This document shows, in pieces, positions 38,482 to 48,342 of a stretch of DNA of 64,000 bases. This DNA comes from Streptomyces sp. SCSIO 30461 (GTDB lineage Bacteria; Actinomycetota; Actinomycetes; Streptomycetales; Streptomycetaceae): assembly GCF_037023745.1 (NCBI RefSeq), contig NZ_CP146101.1:6216001-6280000 (forward strand), written 5' to 3'. Made by a program: the position numbers and the translations under genes. Under the pieces are notes generated by a model that saw nothing but the letters and a program-made list of their open reading frames with translations, ran no database searches and had not been told where the DNA came from. Within the stretch, counting starts at the first letter, position 1. Each line of letters begins with the position of its first letter.

Positions 38482-41114
38482 TGGGCGGCCACCGCCTTGC
38501 CGTCGACGCCGGTGGCCCCCCGGGTGAACCGCGGGTGTATCAGCCCCACGCAGCTGTACGGCAGGTCGTCCGCCTCCTCGACCGGTACGCCGCGCTGTTC
38601 GGCCAGCAGGCGTACATGGTCGAGGTCGGCGCCCGCACCCCGCTTGGCCAGGATCTTCCAGGGCACCCGGCGCAGCAGCACCCTGGTGGTCTCACCGACT
38701 CCCGGCTTGACCAGGTTGACGTCGTGGATGCCGTACTCCTCGCTGATCCGCTCCACGGCCGCCCAGCCCTCCCACGTGGGTGCCCGGTCCGTCGCCAGCA
38801 GCTCCTTGGCCTCGGCGTCCACCGCATCGGCGACCTCGTCGAAGCGGACCGAGACCGTGTCCAGGAAGTATCCGGAGGCATCGGCCCCGGCCAGCTCGCG
38901 GTAGTACTTCGCACCGTGGAAGTCGTTCGGGCCGACCAGGTCGGCGCGCAGGACCGTACGGGAGACCAGTCCGGACACCGTGGAGTTCAGGCAGGCGGAC
39001 GGTATGAGGAAGTCCTCGCGGGTGCCGTAGGTGCGGACGCAGCCGCCCGGGTCGGCGAGCACGGCGATGTCCGGGTCGAACCCGGTGAACTCGCTGATCG
39101 CGGCGGCCAGCTCGCGGGTGATGGCACCCTTGCCGGTCCAGCCGTCCACGAAGACGACATCCGCCGGGTCGTGGTGGGCGGCGAGCCAGCGCAGCGCGTT
39201 GGCGTCGATACCGCGACCGCGCACGATCGAGACGGCGTAGTGGGGCAGATCCAGGCCGTGGCGGCGCTGCGCCCAGCGGCGCATCAGCACGCCCACGGGG
39301 GTGCCCGCGCGGGCCAGCGAGACAAGCACCGGACGCGGTGATCTCTCGGCGAGCACCGTCTCGGTGACCGTGCCGACGGCGCGGGCGATCCGGGCGGCTG
39401 AGGTGTCCAGGGCGACACGGAAGAGCTGCTGGTACTCGGCGCTGGGCTGGTACTCGACCGGGAGCGACTCGGCGTAGTGGGCGCCGCCGCTCTGTATCGC
39501 CTCCTCGCGCTCTTCGGTGGGGGCCTCAAGCTCGGCGTCCGAGAGGTCCTGGAGCAGCCAGCCGACCTCTTCGGGGGCGTACGAGGAGAAGGCGGGGCCG
39601 CGCAGGGGGTCGGGGAGCATGAAGTCCTTTCCGGGGGTCCGGCTTCCGGGGGTCCGGCTTCCGGGGGTCCGGCTTCCGGGCGTGTAACTGGGGACGACGG
39701 CCAGCACGACCCGCGGTATGTGGGCCGCGAGCTGCGCCAGCAGCCCGTCCGGGGCGTGCAGCGCGGGGGTGTCGGCGGTCGAGTCGACCACGGCCACGAC
39801 CGCGTCGAAGCCGCCGTCGGCCACGTTGTACGCGTACCGCTCGCCCGGGCCGTCGGCCGGGTCGTCGTGGGCGGGGAAGACCAGTCGGCTGCGTATCGCG
39901 TAGCCGGGGTCGTCCAGGGCGAGCACCGGGGAACGGGTGGTGGTCGAGTAGCGCACATCGCCGCCGCGCTGCTCCATGGCCTGGGCCAGCCGCAGGGGCG
40001 CGTACATCAGTTCCTCGCAGCCGAGGACCAGCACCCGGCCTCGCGAGGCCGCCGGGCCGAGCGCACCGGCGACACGGGCCGCCATGGCGGGCAGTGCGGC
40101 TTCGAGCACGGCCCGGTGTTCCTGGGTGAAGCCGTGCCGGCCGCCGTCGGGCACCGCCGCGGGCCAGCCGAGGTCCACCCTGGTGTACGCCGTCGGCACG
40201 TGGACCGCAGCAGGTCCGTACGCGTCCGGGTCGTACGCCACCGGCGCCGGTTCGTGCGTCGCGGGATCCCGCACCACCGGTTCCCGCGCCTCGGACTCGT
40301 ACTCGGCGACCAGCGCCTGGCCCCGTTCCAGCACGTCGTCCGGCAGCTGCACCATGCCTCTGGCCACAGCCACCACATCGATCCGGGCACCCACCCGGGC
40401 GCCGAAGTCCTCCAGCCGCCGGGTGTCCGCCGGCGAGCGCATGTCCACCAGGGCGACCACCACATACCGGGTGCGGGGATGACGTTCGTGCAGGTCGCCG
40501 ATGGTGTTGAGCACCGTGTTACCGGTGGAGAACTCATCGTCCACCAGTACGAGGGGGCCTGCGCCCGCGAGCAGCCCAGGGTCCTCCGGCAGCAGCAGAT
40601 GGGAGGTCGCGTGGGAGTGCGACTCCTCGAAACCTCCCGCCCTGGCCACACCGGCCACGGGGCGGCGCGTGGAGTGCAGATAGGGCGCGAAGGCGAGGCC
40701 GTCGGCGACCGCGTGGCCGAGGCCGGTCGCGGTCTCCGCGTACCCGAGGACCAGGGAACGCGCGGCCTCCTCGTCGCCGAGCAGCTCGCGCACCCGTGCC
40801 CCGAGCGCGTACCCGTGCCCGTACACGATGGCCGGGCTCTGCGGCACATGCTTGCCGAGCACCTGCGAGACCAGCAGATGCGCGCGCTTGGGATTGCGCC
40901 GCAGGGCCATCCCCAGCATGTCCGTGAGCCCGTCGTCTCCGACGAGCTCGACTCCCAGCCGCTGGGCGACCCAGCTACCCGACCACACCACTGCCGTACC
41001 GCTCTCCTCTGTCGGCGCTTCCGGCTCCATCGGCTCTGTCGTCGCCGTTGTCACCGCCATCGTCGTTGTCACTTTCTCCATCATCAGCCACTGCCGCCCC
41101 GCGGCACCCGGCAT
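38478..41114 (-). CDS. Phosphoribosyltransferase / StiP / PELOTA-like fusion protein
   Basis: 878 residues. Residues about 40-260 form a PRTase: VDDEFSTGNTVLNT is the PRPP loop. A middle TRSP-like domain (about 300-490: VLVLGCEELMYAPLRLA) ends in a PGSRT x3 linker. The second half is the StiP/PRTase-like part (VSLARAGTPVGVLMRRW, FVDGWTGKGAI), and the end (LRRVPWKILAKRGAGADLDHVRLLAEQRGVPVE) resembles a PELOTA RNA-binding domain. It would attach ribose-phosphate to a base and perhaps act on RNA. ATG 41114 overlaps the CitE-like stop (TGATG). Confidence 0.82.
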   Translation of the reverse strand: MPGAAGRQWLMMEKVTTTMAVTTATTEPMEPEAPTEESGTAVVWSGSWVAQRLGVELVGDDGLTDMLGMALRRNPKRAHLLVSQVLGKHVPQSPAIVYGHGYALGARVRELLGDEEAARSLVLGYAETATGLGHAVADGLAFAPYLHSTRRPVAGVARAGGFEESHSHATSHLLLPEDPGLLAGAGPLVLVDDEFSTGNTVLNTIGDLHERHPRTRYVVVALVDMRSPADTRRLEDFGARVGARIDVVAVARGMVQLPDDVLERGQALVAEYESEAREPVVRDPATHEPAPVAYDPDAYGPAAVHVPTAYTRVDLGWPAAVPDGGRHGFTQEHRAVLEAALPAMAARVAGALGPAASRGRVLVLGCEELMYAPLRLAQAMEQRGGDVRYSTTTRSPVLALDDPGYAIRSRLVFPAHDDPADGPGERYAYNVADGGFDAVVAVVDSTADTPALHAPDGLLAQLAAHIPRVVLAVVPSYTPGSRTPGSRTPGSRTPGKDFMLPDPLRGPAFSSYAPEEVGWLLQDLSDAELEAPTEEREEAIQSGGAHYAESLPVEYQPSAEYQQLFRVALDTSAARIARAVGTVTETVLAERSPRPVLVSLARAGTPVGVLMRRWAQRRHGLDLPHYAVSIVRGRGIDANALRWLAAHHDPADVVFVDGWTGKGAITRELAAAISEFTGFDPDIAVLADPGGCVRTYGTREDFLIPSACLNSTVSGLVSRTVLRADLVGPNDFHGAKYYRELAGADASGYFLDTVSVRFDEVADAVDAEAKELLATDRAPTWEGWAAVERISEEYGIHDVNLVKPGVGETTRVLLRRVPWKILAKRGAGADLDHVRLLAEQRGVPVEEADDLPYSCVGLIHPRFTRGATGVDGKAVAAQ
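39631..39675. repeat. 15-bp tandem repeat x3 in the PRTase-StiP linker
   Basis: CCGGGGGTCCGGCTT repeated perfectly at 39631, 39646 and 39661, encoding PGSRT units on the minus strand, followed by a partial copy. In-frame copy-number variation would only change linker length. Confidence 0.85.
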
Positions 41115-42277
41115 CAGCCGGCCAGCCCGGCGGTGAGCAGTTCGACGAAGCCGGCGTCCTCCCGGGCGACGCCGAAGGCCTCCGCGCGCCGGAGTGTGCG
41201 CTCGGCCCAGGCGCGGTGCGGCTTCACCTCGTTCATCTTGTTCGTGTAGACCGAACGCAGCACTCCCCCACCTCCTCGCTCCGGGCGAAGGATGTCCTGC
41301 GCGTCGCTGAACTCCTCATGGCTGACGACCGACAGTGCGTGGACGGGCAGCACATGGGAGGGGTGGATGCAGGTCTTGCCGAGCAGTCCGTTGGCGCGGT
41401 CGAGCTCGATCTCCCGGAGCAGTCCGTCGAGGTCGTGCTCGATCAGCGTGGTGCGGAGCTCATCGGCCCGCACCTCCTGGAAGGGGCTGCGGCGCAGCTG
41501 GGGCTTGAACATGCGCTCCTGGCGGGGGAAGTACTCCCACACCGGGCCGGTGATGGTGAAACCGGTGCCGTCGGAGCGACCCAGCACATTGACCACGTCC
41601 GCGATGACATGTGCGACGATCTTGACATCGTAGGCGGTCATATCGGGCGAGCGGCGCAACCCGTAGGCGGAGCAGAAGTCGGTGACGCCCAGACGCAGGG
41701 CCAGGATCCGGTCCCGGTACTTGTCCACGATACGGGCGATTCCGGCCAGGGTTTCCGCCCTGGTCTCCAGATGCAGCAGCTCGGGGGATTCCAGCACCGG
41801 CATGGCGTAGAACTCCCGGCCGACGGCGGACCCGGCACCGCTGAGGGCGTCCAGGAAGGCCCCGCCGCGCTCCTCGGTGAACTTCGGCAGCACGAATCCG
41901 GACAGCAGCCGGGCGGTGTCGCCGAGGCGCCCGACGAGGTCGGGGATCTGGCCTGGCTCACGGACCCGGATGAACAGCAGTGGCACATCGCCGCCACGGG
42001 TAGCGAGGTCGACGAACTGCCGGACGAGGTTCTCCTCGGCACCCGCCACATCGGCGTCGTCGATGGAGTCCTCCAGACAGAGCACCATGGAGACCACACC
42101 GCGCGCGCTCTGCTTGAGCACGTCATCCGCGAGTCGGGGCCTGGTCGCGGGACTGTACAGCGTGGCCCCGAGAGCGACCGAGAGCAGCCCGGCCGGAGCA
42201 TCGGCCCCGAACTCGGACGGCTCTTTGTAGAACAATCCCTTCCGCACAGTAGCCGGGATGTGCCCGAAATGACGCAT
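41114..42277 (-). CDS. HpcH/HpaI aldolase / CitE-like lyase of the Ter-associated cluster
   Basis: 387 residues, TIM-barrel. VVSMVLCLEDSIDD, FIRVREPGQI, PVLESPEL and LGVTDFCSAYGLRRSPDM carry the Glu/Asp that bind Mg2+ in CitE-like enzymes; KTCIHPSHV near the end is family-typical. First gene of the minus-strand operon with the PRTase fusion and HAD genes. Likely cleaves or forms a C-C bond in the cluster's unknown metabolite. Confidence 0.83.
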   Translation of the reverse strand: MRHFGHIPATVRKGLFYKEPSEFGADAPAGLLSVALGATLYSPATRPRLADDVLKQSARGVVSMVLCLEDSIDDADVAGAEENLVRQFVDLATRGGDVPLLFIRVREPGQIPDLVGRLGDTARLLSGFVLPKFTEERGGAFLDALSGAGSAVGREFYAMPVLESPELLHLETRAETLAGIARIVDKYRDRILALRLGVTDFCSAYGLRRSPDMTAYDVKIVAHVIADVVNVLGRSDGTGFTITGPVWEYFPRQERMFKPQLRRSPFQEVRADELRTTLIEHDLDGLLREIELDRANGLLGKTCIHPSHVLPVHALSVVSHEEFSDAQDILRPERGGGGVLRSVYTNKMNEVKPHRAWAERTLRRAEAFGVAREDAGFVELLTAGLAG

Positions 42278-42531
42278 ATGTCTCCCGCCGTACTGCCGTT
42301 GCGGCCCTATCAGGTGATCGGCCGGTAATAGTACGTAGGTGCAAGTGTCATGAAGTCCCCGCGCACATGAAATCGAGGTAACCGGGCAGCCCGGTCCGGC
42401 TCACCCGGCGGTATCGCATCCACGGCCTCGACTCGTCCGTCCCGACTCAGCCTGCCCGCGTAACGGTGCGCCCATGCCCGGACCGGCCCCGGCGTTGTCC
42501 ACGCGGGGGGCGGGAAGGCAGGATTACGGTC

Positions 42532-43443
42532 ATGACGCACGCGATGTTGAAGGGCTCGAACGTACCGCTCGCAGCGACGGCCGTACGGGCCGTACTGCGC
42601 TGGTCACCCGGCCCAGGGGTGCCCGACGTGGACGCGTCGGCCCTGCTGCTCGGCGCCGACGGCCGGGTGCGTGCCGACGAGGACTTCGTCTTCTACAACC
42701 AGCCCCGGCACCCTTCCGGGCTGGTGCGGCTGATGCCGAAGAAACGAACGGCGGACGGCCTGACCGACACGGTCCAGGCGGACATCGGCACGCTCGACCC
42801 GTCGGTGGACCAGGTCGTCCTGGCCGCCTCGTCGGACGGCGGCAGCTTCGCCGGGGTGCGTGACCTGCACATCGCCCTGTATGACGCGGCACAGGCCGAT
42901 GGCGAACCGCTGGCGGTGTTCGACGTCCAGGCCGAGACCGGTGAGGAGACCGCGATCATCTGCGGTGAGCTCTACCGGCGCGGGGACGGCTGGAAGTTCC
43001 GCGCGGTGGGGCAGGGCTACCCGACCGGGCTGATCGGGCTGGCGACAGCCTTCGGCATCTCGGTGGACGAGACGCCCGAGCCGGAGGCCGCAGCACCCCA
43101 CACGGAGCCGTCCGCGCCCCCCGTACCGCCACAGCAGACCGCCGGGGACCAGAACGCCACCCGGGCGATAAGCGCACCGCCGATGCCGACCACGGCTCCC
43201 GCGTACACGCATCCGCAGCAGGCACCACCGCCGGCCCAGCCGGCCTACGGCTACCCGCAACCGGTCCCGAACGCGCCCGGGCCCTCGTACGGCTATCCGC
43301 AGCAGCCCCAGCCGTCAGCACAGGCGCAGCCGGCGCAGTCTGCGCAGCCGGGATACGGCTACCCCCAGCCCGCCTCGGCGCCCGCACCGACGCCCGACCG
43401 GGACTTCAGGCTGCCTCCGATGGGCCCGCAGTTCATGCGTTAG
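42532..43443 (+). CDS. TerD-family protein with long Pro/Gln/Tyr-rich tail
   Basis: 303 residues. Residues about 5-185 are a TerD domain: [20 protein letters not shown] with the Ca2+-binding Asp, [35 protein letters not shown]. The last 110 residues are disordered, with repeats of YGYPQ and long Pro/Gln/Ala runs. TerD domains bind calcium and act in stress and phage/colicin resistance. The tail may drive clustering or wall contact. It is divergent from the CitE-like operon. Confidence 0.83.
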   Translation: MTHAMLKGSNVPLAATAVRAVLRWSPGPGVPDVDASALLLGADGRVRADEDFVFYNQPRHPSGLVRLMPKKRTADGLTDTVQADIGTLDPSVDQVVLAASSDGGSFAGVRDLHIALYDAAQADGEPLAVFDVQAETGEETAIICGELYRRGDGWKFRAVGQGYPTGLIGLATAFGISVDETPEPEAAAPHTEPSAPPVPPQQTAGDQNATRAISAPPMPTTAPAYTHPQQAPPPAQPAYGYPQPVPNAPGPSYGYPQQPQPSAQAQPAQSAQPGYGYPQPASAPAPTPDRDFRLPPMGPQFMR

Positions 43444-43466
43444 CGGGACCCGCGCGGCGGGCGGGG

Positions 43467-44207
43467 TCACGTCTTGGTCTTGTAGCCCCGGCCCCACTGG
43501 AGACCCCAGCCGTACAGCCGGTCGAGTTCCGCCTGGAAGCCGTAGACGAATTTGACCTCGCGGCGCACGACCAGCTCGCCCTTCACGTTCTCCAGCGAGA
43601 ACACCGCGCAGGAGCGCGCCTGCGGGGCACGCTCGTCAAGCTCGATCTCGACCCGCGGCCCGTTGCCCGGGTACAGCGTGACCTTGGCGTGTGTGCGGTC
43701 GAAGGCCGGGGTCTGGTCATAGATGTAGACGAAAAACAGCAGGCGTTTGATGTCGTCGCGATGGTCGAGGTTCACGAAGAGCGTCTCGCCCGACGGCGCG
43801 CCGAACCGGTCGTCGCCACTGAGCCTGACGTACGGGGCCTCGTTCAGACTGCCGAAGAAGCCGCCGAGCGGCTGCACCACGCCCTTGCTGCCGTCCGCGA
43901 GCTCGTAGAGGCAGCCGAGGTCCAGGTCGACGTTGACCACGCCCTGGGTGTGCGCCTGGACCACCTCGGGCTGGAAGAGCTTGAACGGGTGACGCAGCAG
44001 CCGTCCGCTCTGCCTCGAACGTCCCTCGATGTCGGAGGTGCGCATCCGCCAGGACAGGTTCACCCGGAGGTTGCCGGTGACGGCGCCCTGCTTGCTGAGT
44101 GAGACCTGCGGATGCCGCCGCGTCAGTTGGATGGAGTTGGTCGCCGCGTTCCCCGAGTCGAACTGCGCCGCCGCACCGCCCCGCCACCATCCGTCCAAGA
44201 GCCCCAT
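43467..44207 (-). CDS. TerA-like tellurium-resistance family protein
   Basis: 246 residues. GLLDGWWRGG at the start, then QLTRRHPQVSLSKQGAVTGNLRVNLSWRMR, VDLDLGCLYELADGSKG, FVNLDHRDDIKRLLFFVYIYD and the end FVYGFQAELDRLYGWGLQW are hallmarks of TerA/TerD-fold proteins. Cytoplasmic, probably Ca2+-binding. ATG 44207 follows an AGGGGTGG Shine-Dalgarno; upstream frame is spurious. Confidence 0.8.
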   Translation of the reverse strand: MGLLDGWWRGGAAAQFDSGNAATNSIQLTRRHPQVSLSKQGAVTGNLRVNLSWRMRTSDIEGRSRQSGRLLRHPFKLFQPEVVQAHTQGVVNVDLDLGCLYELADGSKGVVQPLGGFFGSLNEAPYVRLSGDDRFGAPSGETLFVNLDHRDDIKRLLFFVYIYDQTPAFDRTHAKVTLYPGNGPRVEIELDERAPQARSCAVFSLENVKGELVVRREVKFVYGFQAELDRLYGWGLQWGRGYKTKT

Positions 44208-44257
44208 GCCCCACCCCTGACTGTCACCCGTACGCAACTGTCGCCTGTACGCGAGCC

Positions 44258-44302
44258 GCGGGGCGGCCAGGAGGCCCTGTCGCCGCCTCCTGGCCGCCCC
44301 GC
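44258..44302 (-). terminator. Terminator between the DUF475 and TerA-like genes
   Basis: A 17-bp perfect stem (44258-44274 / 44286-44302), 74 bp after the DUF475 stop. Confidence 0.75.
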
Positions 44303-44375
44303 TGAGAGCGTTCCTCATTCCCGGGGCCGTCACACTTCCCGTGCGCTGCCGCCCCGGAGGCCGTACACCGGCCGT

Positions 44376-45497
44376 CTAGACGGCCGGTGCCTTCTCCTTG
44401 GCCTCCTCGGTCGCCAGCGCACGGTTGCGCATCACGGAGGAGAGGAAGGAGGCCGCGATCAGCACCACGCCGATGAGTCCGGTGATGATCTCGCTGATCT
44501 CGTGCTGGATGGTGACGAGCAGGATCACGGCCAGGGCGCCGATGGCGTAGTGCGCACCGTGCTCCAGGTAGACGTAGTCGTCGAGGGTGCCCTGGCGGAC
44601 CAGGTAGACCGTGAGGGACCGGACGTACATGGCGCCGATACCGAGGCCGAGTGCCATCCAGAAGATGTGGTTGGTGATGGCGAAGGCGCCGATGACACCG
44701 TCGAACGAGAACGACGCGTCCAACACCTCCAGGTAGAGGAACAGGAAGAAGGCGGCCTTACCCGCCAGACCGACGGCGGACACCTGCTTGCCCTCGGCCT
44801 TCGCCTTCTGCTCCTCCTCGTGTTCGCGCTCCTCCTCCTCTTCGAGCTTGTCCTCGAAGTAGCCGGAGAGCCCGCCGACGATCAGATAGGTGATCAGACC
44901 GGCGACGCCTGCGAGCAGCACGGTGGCGGACTTGTCCGTGAAACCGGTGCTGGTGTGGGCGTGGGTCGCGAAGGTCATCGCGGTGATCAGCAGCACGATC
45001 AGGGCGATGCAGACCGACAGCATGTCGACCTTGCCGAACTTGGCCAGCGGGCGCTCAAGCCAGGTCAGCCACTTGATCTCCCGCTCCTCGAAGATGAAGT
45101 CGAGGAAGATCATCAACAGGAACATGCCACCGAAGGCGGCGATCGCCGGGTGGGCGTCGGTGACCAGCGCCTCGTACTTCTCGGGCTCGTCGAGTGCGAG
45201 ATTGACGGCCTCGATCGGACCGACCTTGGCGCTGATGGCGACGATGGCGACGGGGAAGACCAGCCGCATGCCGAAGACCGCGATGAGGATGCCGATGGTG
45301 AGAAAGATCTTCTGCCAGAAGGCATTCATCTTCTTCAGGATCCCGGCGTTGACGACCGCGTTGTCGAACGACAGGGAGATTTCGAGGATCGACAGGATCA
45401 GCACGATCCCGAACGCCTCCCACCCCCACTGCCAGGCGGCGAATGCGAGGCCGAGCGCCGTGACGGCGAACGACCAGCCGAAAGTTCTCAGGACCAC
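44376..45497 (-). CDS. DUF475 / TerC-like integral membrane protein
   Basis: 373 residues with about nine helices. Both TerC-family motifs are present: ILEISLSFDNAVVNA near residue 40 and LEVLDASFSFDGVIGAF near 265. They are separated by a long acidic cytoplasmic loop (EDKLEEEEEREHEEEQKAK). TerC-type proteins associate with TerD proteins and manganese export. GTG 45497 is the start. Four of its neighbours encode TerD-fold proteins, so it is probably the membrane partner of the locus. Confidence 0.85.
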   Translation of the reverse strand: MVLRTFGWSFAVTALGLAFAAWQWGWEAFGIVLILSILEISLSFDNAVVNAGILKKMNAFWQKIFLTIGILIAVFGMRLVFPVAIVAISAKVGPIEAVNLALDEPEKYEALVTDAHPAIAAFGGMFLLMIFLDFIFEEREIKWLTWLERPLAKFGKVDMLSVCIALIVLLITAMTFATHAHTSTGFTDKSATVLLAGVAGLITYLIVGGLSGYFEDKLEEEEEREHEEEQKAKAEGKQVSAVGLAGKAAFFLFLYLEVLDASFSFDGVIGAFAITNHIFWMALGLGIGAMYVRSLTVYLVRQGTLDDYVYLEHGAHYAIGALAVILLVTIQHEISEIITGLIGVVLIAASFLSSVMRNRALATEEAKEKAPAV

Positions 45498-45559
45498 TGC
45501 CTATCCCATCGGTTTGTACGGACCCCGCGAGAACGCTCTCCCCCGCGCCACGCCCGGCT

Positions 45560-46135
45560 TTACGAAACGTTGACCCCGAAGTCTAGAGCGATGCCCCGAA
45601 GCCCCGACGCGTACCCCTGCCCCACGGCACGGAACTTCCACTCGCCCCCGTACCGGTAGAGCTCGCCGAAGATCATCGCCGTCTCACTGGAGGCGTCCTC
45701 ACTGAGGTCGTAGCGGGCCAGCTCAACGCCGTCCGCTTGGTTGACCACGCGGATGAAGGCATTGCTGACCTGGCCGAAGGTCTGACCGCGGTTGTCCGCG
45801 TCATGGATGGAGACCGGAAAGACGATCTTGTCGCAGTGGGCGGGCACCCGGGAGAGGTCGACGGTCAGCGACTCGTCGTCGCCGTCACCTTCGCCGGTGA
45901 GGTTGTCACCGGTGTGCTCGACGGAGCCCTCTGGGCTTCTCAGATTGTTGTAGAAAACGAACCACTCGTCTCCGAGTACGCGGCCCGCCTGGCAGAGCAG
46001 CGCGCTTGCGTCGAGGTCGAACGGGGCTCCGGTGGTGGAGCGTGCGTCCCAGCCGAGTCCGACCAGGACCTGGGTGAGGTTGGGTGCGGCCTTGGAGAGG
46101 GAGACATGGCCTCCCTTGGCGAGCGTGACGCCCAT
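45560..46135 (-). CDS. terD: TerD-family stress protein (copy 1)
   Basis: 191 residues, single TerD domain at standard length. [44 protein letters not shown]-like segment, [23 protein letters not shown] and [19 protein letters not shown] are all present. The DLDAS and D-rich loop bind Ca2+. About 75% alike to copy 2 by eye, so a tandem duplication. GGGGAGGA precedes ATG 46135. Confidence 0.9.
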   Translation of the reverse strand: MGVTLAKGGHVSLSKAAPNLTQVLVGLGWDARSTTGAPFDLDASALLCQAGRVLGDEWFVFYNNLRSPEGSVEHTGDNLTGEGDGDDESLTVDLSRVPAHCDKIVFPVSIHDADNRGQTFGQVSNAFIRVVNQADGVELARYDLSEDASSETAMIFGELYRYGGEWKFRAVGQGYASGLRGIALDFGVNVS

Positions 46136-46177
46136 GGTGTGAGTCCTCCCCTTGGGGTGCGGTCTTGCAGGCGCGGG

Positions 46178-46218
46178 CGGGTCCGGCGCCGCACGAAGGG
46201 TGTGCGGCGCCGGACCCG
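46178..46218 (-). terminator. Terminator between the two terD copies
   Basis: A 17-bp perfect stem (46178-46194 / 46202-46218) with a 7-nt loop. Confidence 0.75.
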
Positions 46219-46242
46219 GACGCATGGATTGCTCCGCTGGGC

Positions 46243-46818
46243 TCAGACGTTGACGCCGAAGTCCTGCGCGATGCCACGCAGGCCCGAGGCGTAGCCCTGC
46301 CCGATGGCGCGGAACTTCCACTCGGCGCCGTTGCGGTACAGCTCACCGAAGACCATGGCGGTCTCGGTGGACGCGTCCTCGCTCAGGTCGTAACGGGCGA
46401 GCTCCACGCCGTCCGCCTGGTTCACCACGCGGATGAACGCGTTGCGCACCTGGCCGAAGGACTGCTGGCGGCTCTCGGCGTCGTAGATGGAGACCGGGAA
46501 CACGATCTTGGCGACATCGGCCGGAACGGACGCGAGGTTCACCTTGATCTGCTCGTCGTCTCCCTCGCCCTCACCGGTGAGGTTGTCACCGGTGTGCTCG
46601 ACGGAGCCGTCGGGGCTCTTGAGATTGTTGAAGAAGACGAAGTTCCCGTCGAGGCCGACCTTGCCCTCGGCATTCGTCAGCAGGGCGCTGGCGTCGAGGT
46701 CGAAGTCGGTACCGGTGGTGGTGCGGACGTCCCAGCCCAGACCGACGGTGACCGCCGTCAGGTTGGGGGCGGCCTTGGTCAGCGAGACGTTGCCGCCCTT
46801 GCTGAGGCTGACTCCCAC
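46243..46818 (-). CDS. terD: TerD-family stress protein (copy 2)
   Basis: 191 residues, same architecture as copy 1 and the upstream gene of the pair: [52 protein letters not shown] and [22 protein letters not shown] 46818 has a GGGAGGA Shine-Dalgarno at 5-6 bp spacing and gives the standard TerD N-terminus, so the 17-codon extension to ATG 46869 is rejected. Confidence 0.9.
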   Translation of the reverse strand: MGVSLSKGGNVSLTKAAPNLTAVTVGLGWDVRTTTGTDFDLDASALLTNAEGKVGLDGNFVFFNNLKSPDGSVEHTGDNLTGEGEGDDEQIKVNLASVPADVAKIVFPVSIYDAESRQQSFGQVRNAFIRVVNQADGVELARYDLSEDASTETAMVFGELYRNGAEWKFRAIGQGYASGLRGIAQDFGVNV

Positions 46819-46934
46819 GAGTCCTCCCATGTAGATGTCAGGGGCAGCGCCCCCGTCGTGCGTTGGCATCGGATCAACGACTGGATCCTAGTGACGGGTT
46901 CCCCACCGAAACCAGACACTTCGGCCGATGAGGT

Positions 46935-47393
46935 TCAGAGCGCGTCGAGCGCCTTGACGTAGTCGTCGAGGTCCCGGGCGTCGGGCAGGTCGTTGACCAC
47001 GCTCCAGCGCACCGTGCCCGCCTTGTCGATGACGAAGGTGCCGCGTACGGCGCAGCCCTTGTCCTCGGCGAAGACACCGTAGGCCCGGGCCGTCTCGCCG
47101 TGCGGCCAGAAGTCGGAGAGCAGCGGGAACTCGATGCCCTCCTGCTCGGCGAACACCCGAAGGGTGTGCACCGAATCGGTGGAGGCGGCGAGCAGCTGCG
47201 TGTCGTCGTTGACGAACAGCGGCATTCGGTCGCGCAACGCGGCGAGCTCGCCCGTGCACACCCCGGTGAAGGCGAACGGATAGAACACCAGGACCACGTT
47301 CTTCTCCCCGCGGAACCGCGCCAGTGCCACGGTGCGCCCGTGGTTGTCCTTGAGCGTGAAGTCCGGGGCCTCACTGCCGACCTCGATCGCCAT
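46935..47393 (-). CDS. Peroxiredoxin (AhpE/Bcp class)
   Basis: 152 residues, thioredoxin fold. The peroxidatic Cys is at about residue 46 in FAFTGVCTGE, with the supporting Arg later (GTFVIDKAGTVRW). It reduces peroxides in the cytoplasm. Only the FTGVCTGE cysteine and a CAV cysteine at about 114 are present, consistent with a 1-Cys AhpE-like cycle or an atypical partner. AGGGAAG precedes ATG 47393. Confidence 0.87.
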   Translation of the reverse strand: MAIEVGSEAPDFTLKDNHGRTVALARFRGEKNVVLVFYPFAFTGVCTGELAALRDRMPLFVNDDTQLLAASTDSVHTLRVFAEQEGIEFPLLSDFWPHGETARAYGVFAEDKGCAVRGTFVIDKAGTVRWSVVNDLPDARDLDDYVKALDAL

Positions 47394-47467
47394 CTGCGCT
47401 TCCCTCATCCCTGTGCGCCCCGGCCGTCCGGGCGGACCCCGGAACCGGATGGCCGCCAGCCTACGCA

Positions 47468-47511
47468 CAGGGCCCCTGCCGACGGTCATCACGTCGTCGG
47501 CAGGGGCCCTG
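47468..47511 (-). terminator. Terminator of the DUF3052 gene
   Basis: A 16-bp perfect stem (47468-47483 / 47496-47511), 15 bp after the stop codon. Confidence 0.75.
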
Positions 47512-47525
47512 CGAGTGGGCTTCGC

Positions 47526-47963
47526 TCAGCGCTTGGACTTCGCCGCCTTGGGCGTGACCAGCTTGCTGCCGGTCCAGTCCTTGCCCGCGTTGATGCTCTT
47601 GGTCTGGGAAAGACCCGCGGTCTGGGCGGCCTCGTTGATGTCGCTGGGCTCGACATAGCCGTCACGGCCGGTCTTCGGCGTCATCAGCCAGACCGTACCG
47701 CCGTCATCGACCAGGCCGATGGCGTCCACCAGTGCGTCCGTGAGGTCACCGTCCTCGTCGCGGAACCACAGCAGGACGACGTCCGCCACGTCGTCGTAGT
47801 CCTCGTCGGCCAGTTCCTGGCCGGTGACGGTCTCGATGGCCTCACGGAGCTCCTGCTCGACGTCATCGTCGTAGCCGATCTCCTGGACCACCTGTCCGGG
47901 CTCGAACCCCAGCTTCGCTGCCGGGTTGGTCCGCTCCTCCGCGTGGTCCGCGGTCGCGCTCAC
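47526..47963 (-). CDS. DUF3052 family protein
   Basis: 145 residues. KLGFEPGQVVQEIGYDDDVEQELREAIE, then DVVLLWFRDEDGDLTDALVDA, GTVWLMTPKTGRDGYVEPSDI and KLVTPKAAKSK match the actinobacterial DUF3052 family, of unknown function and often beside aceE. Cytoplasmic, acidic. AGGAGG precedes GTG 47963. It is divergent from aceE. Confidence 0.87.
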   Translation of the reverse strand: MSATADHAEERTNPAAKLGFEPGQVVQEIGYDDDVEQELREAIETVTGQELADEDYDDVADVVLLWFRDEDGDLTDALVDAIGLVDDGGTVWLMTPKTGRDGYVEPSDINEAAQTAGLSQTKSINAGKDWTGSKLVTPKAAKSKR

Positions 47964-48342
47964 GGCTTGCCTCCTGATCTTGTTTCGGAAAATGCTTCAG
48001 CCGCGCGCGTACGCGAGGCATTGGCCGTAGTCCACACGGGCGGGACGGATCGCGCAAGTACCCGGCCACGGAGACCGCCGAAACGGTGACGTTTACGGCC
48101 GTCCCGCCGCAACTCCAGACACCCCGGCACAGCGGGGCGCCGGACCGTCCTACCCTCTTCGCCACCTTTGTACGCTTCCGCGGTGCCGGTCCGCCAATCG
48201 GGGACGCATGGTTACCCATCGGTAGAGATGACGTAATTGCTCCCGGGGTACACGATGGGGAGCGGCGCCATCCGCCCGGCACACCAGCAGCAGACCCAGC
48301 AGCAATGATCAGCAACCAGTAACCGAAGAGCGAAGGAACAGC
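47964..48342. other. Divergent promoter region of DUF3052 and aceE
   Basis: No gene. It must hold both promoters. CCCATCG (48215) and CGATGGG (48253) are 7-bp inverted arms; no known operator is recognised. Confidence 0.5.
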
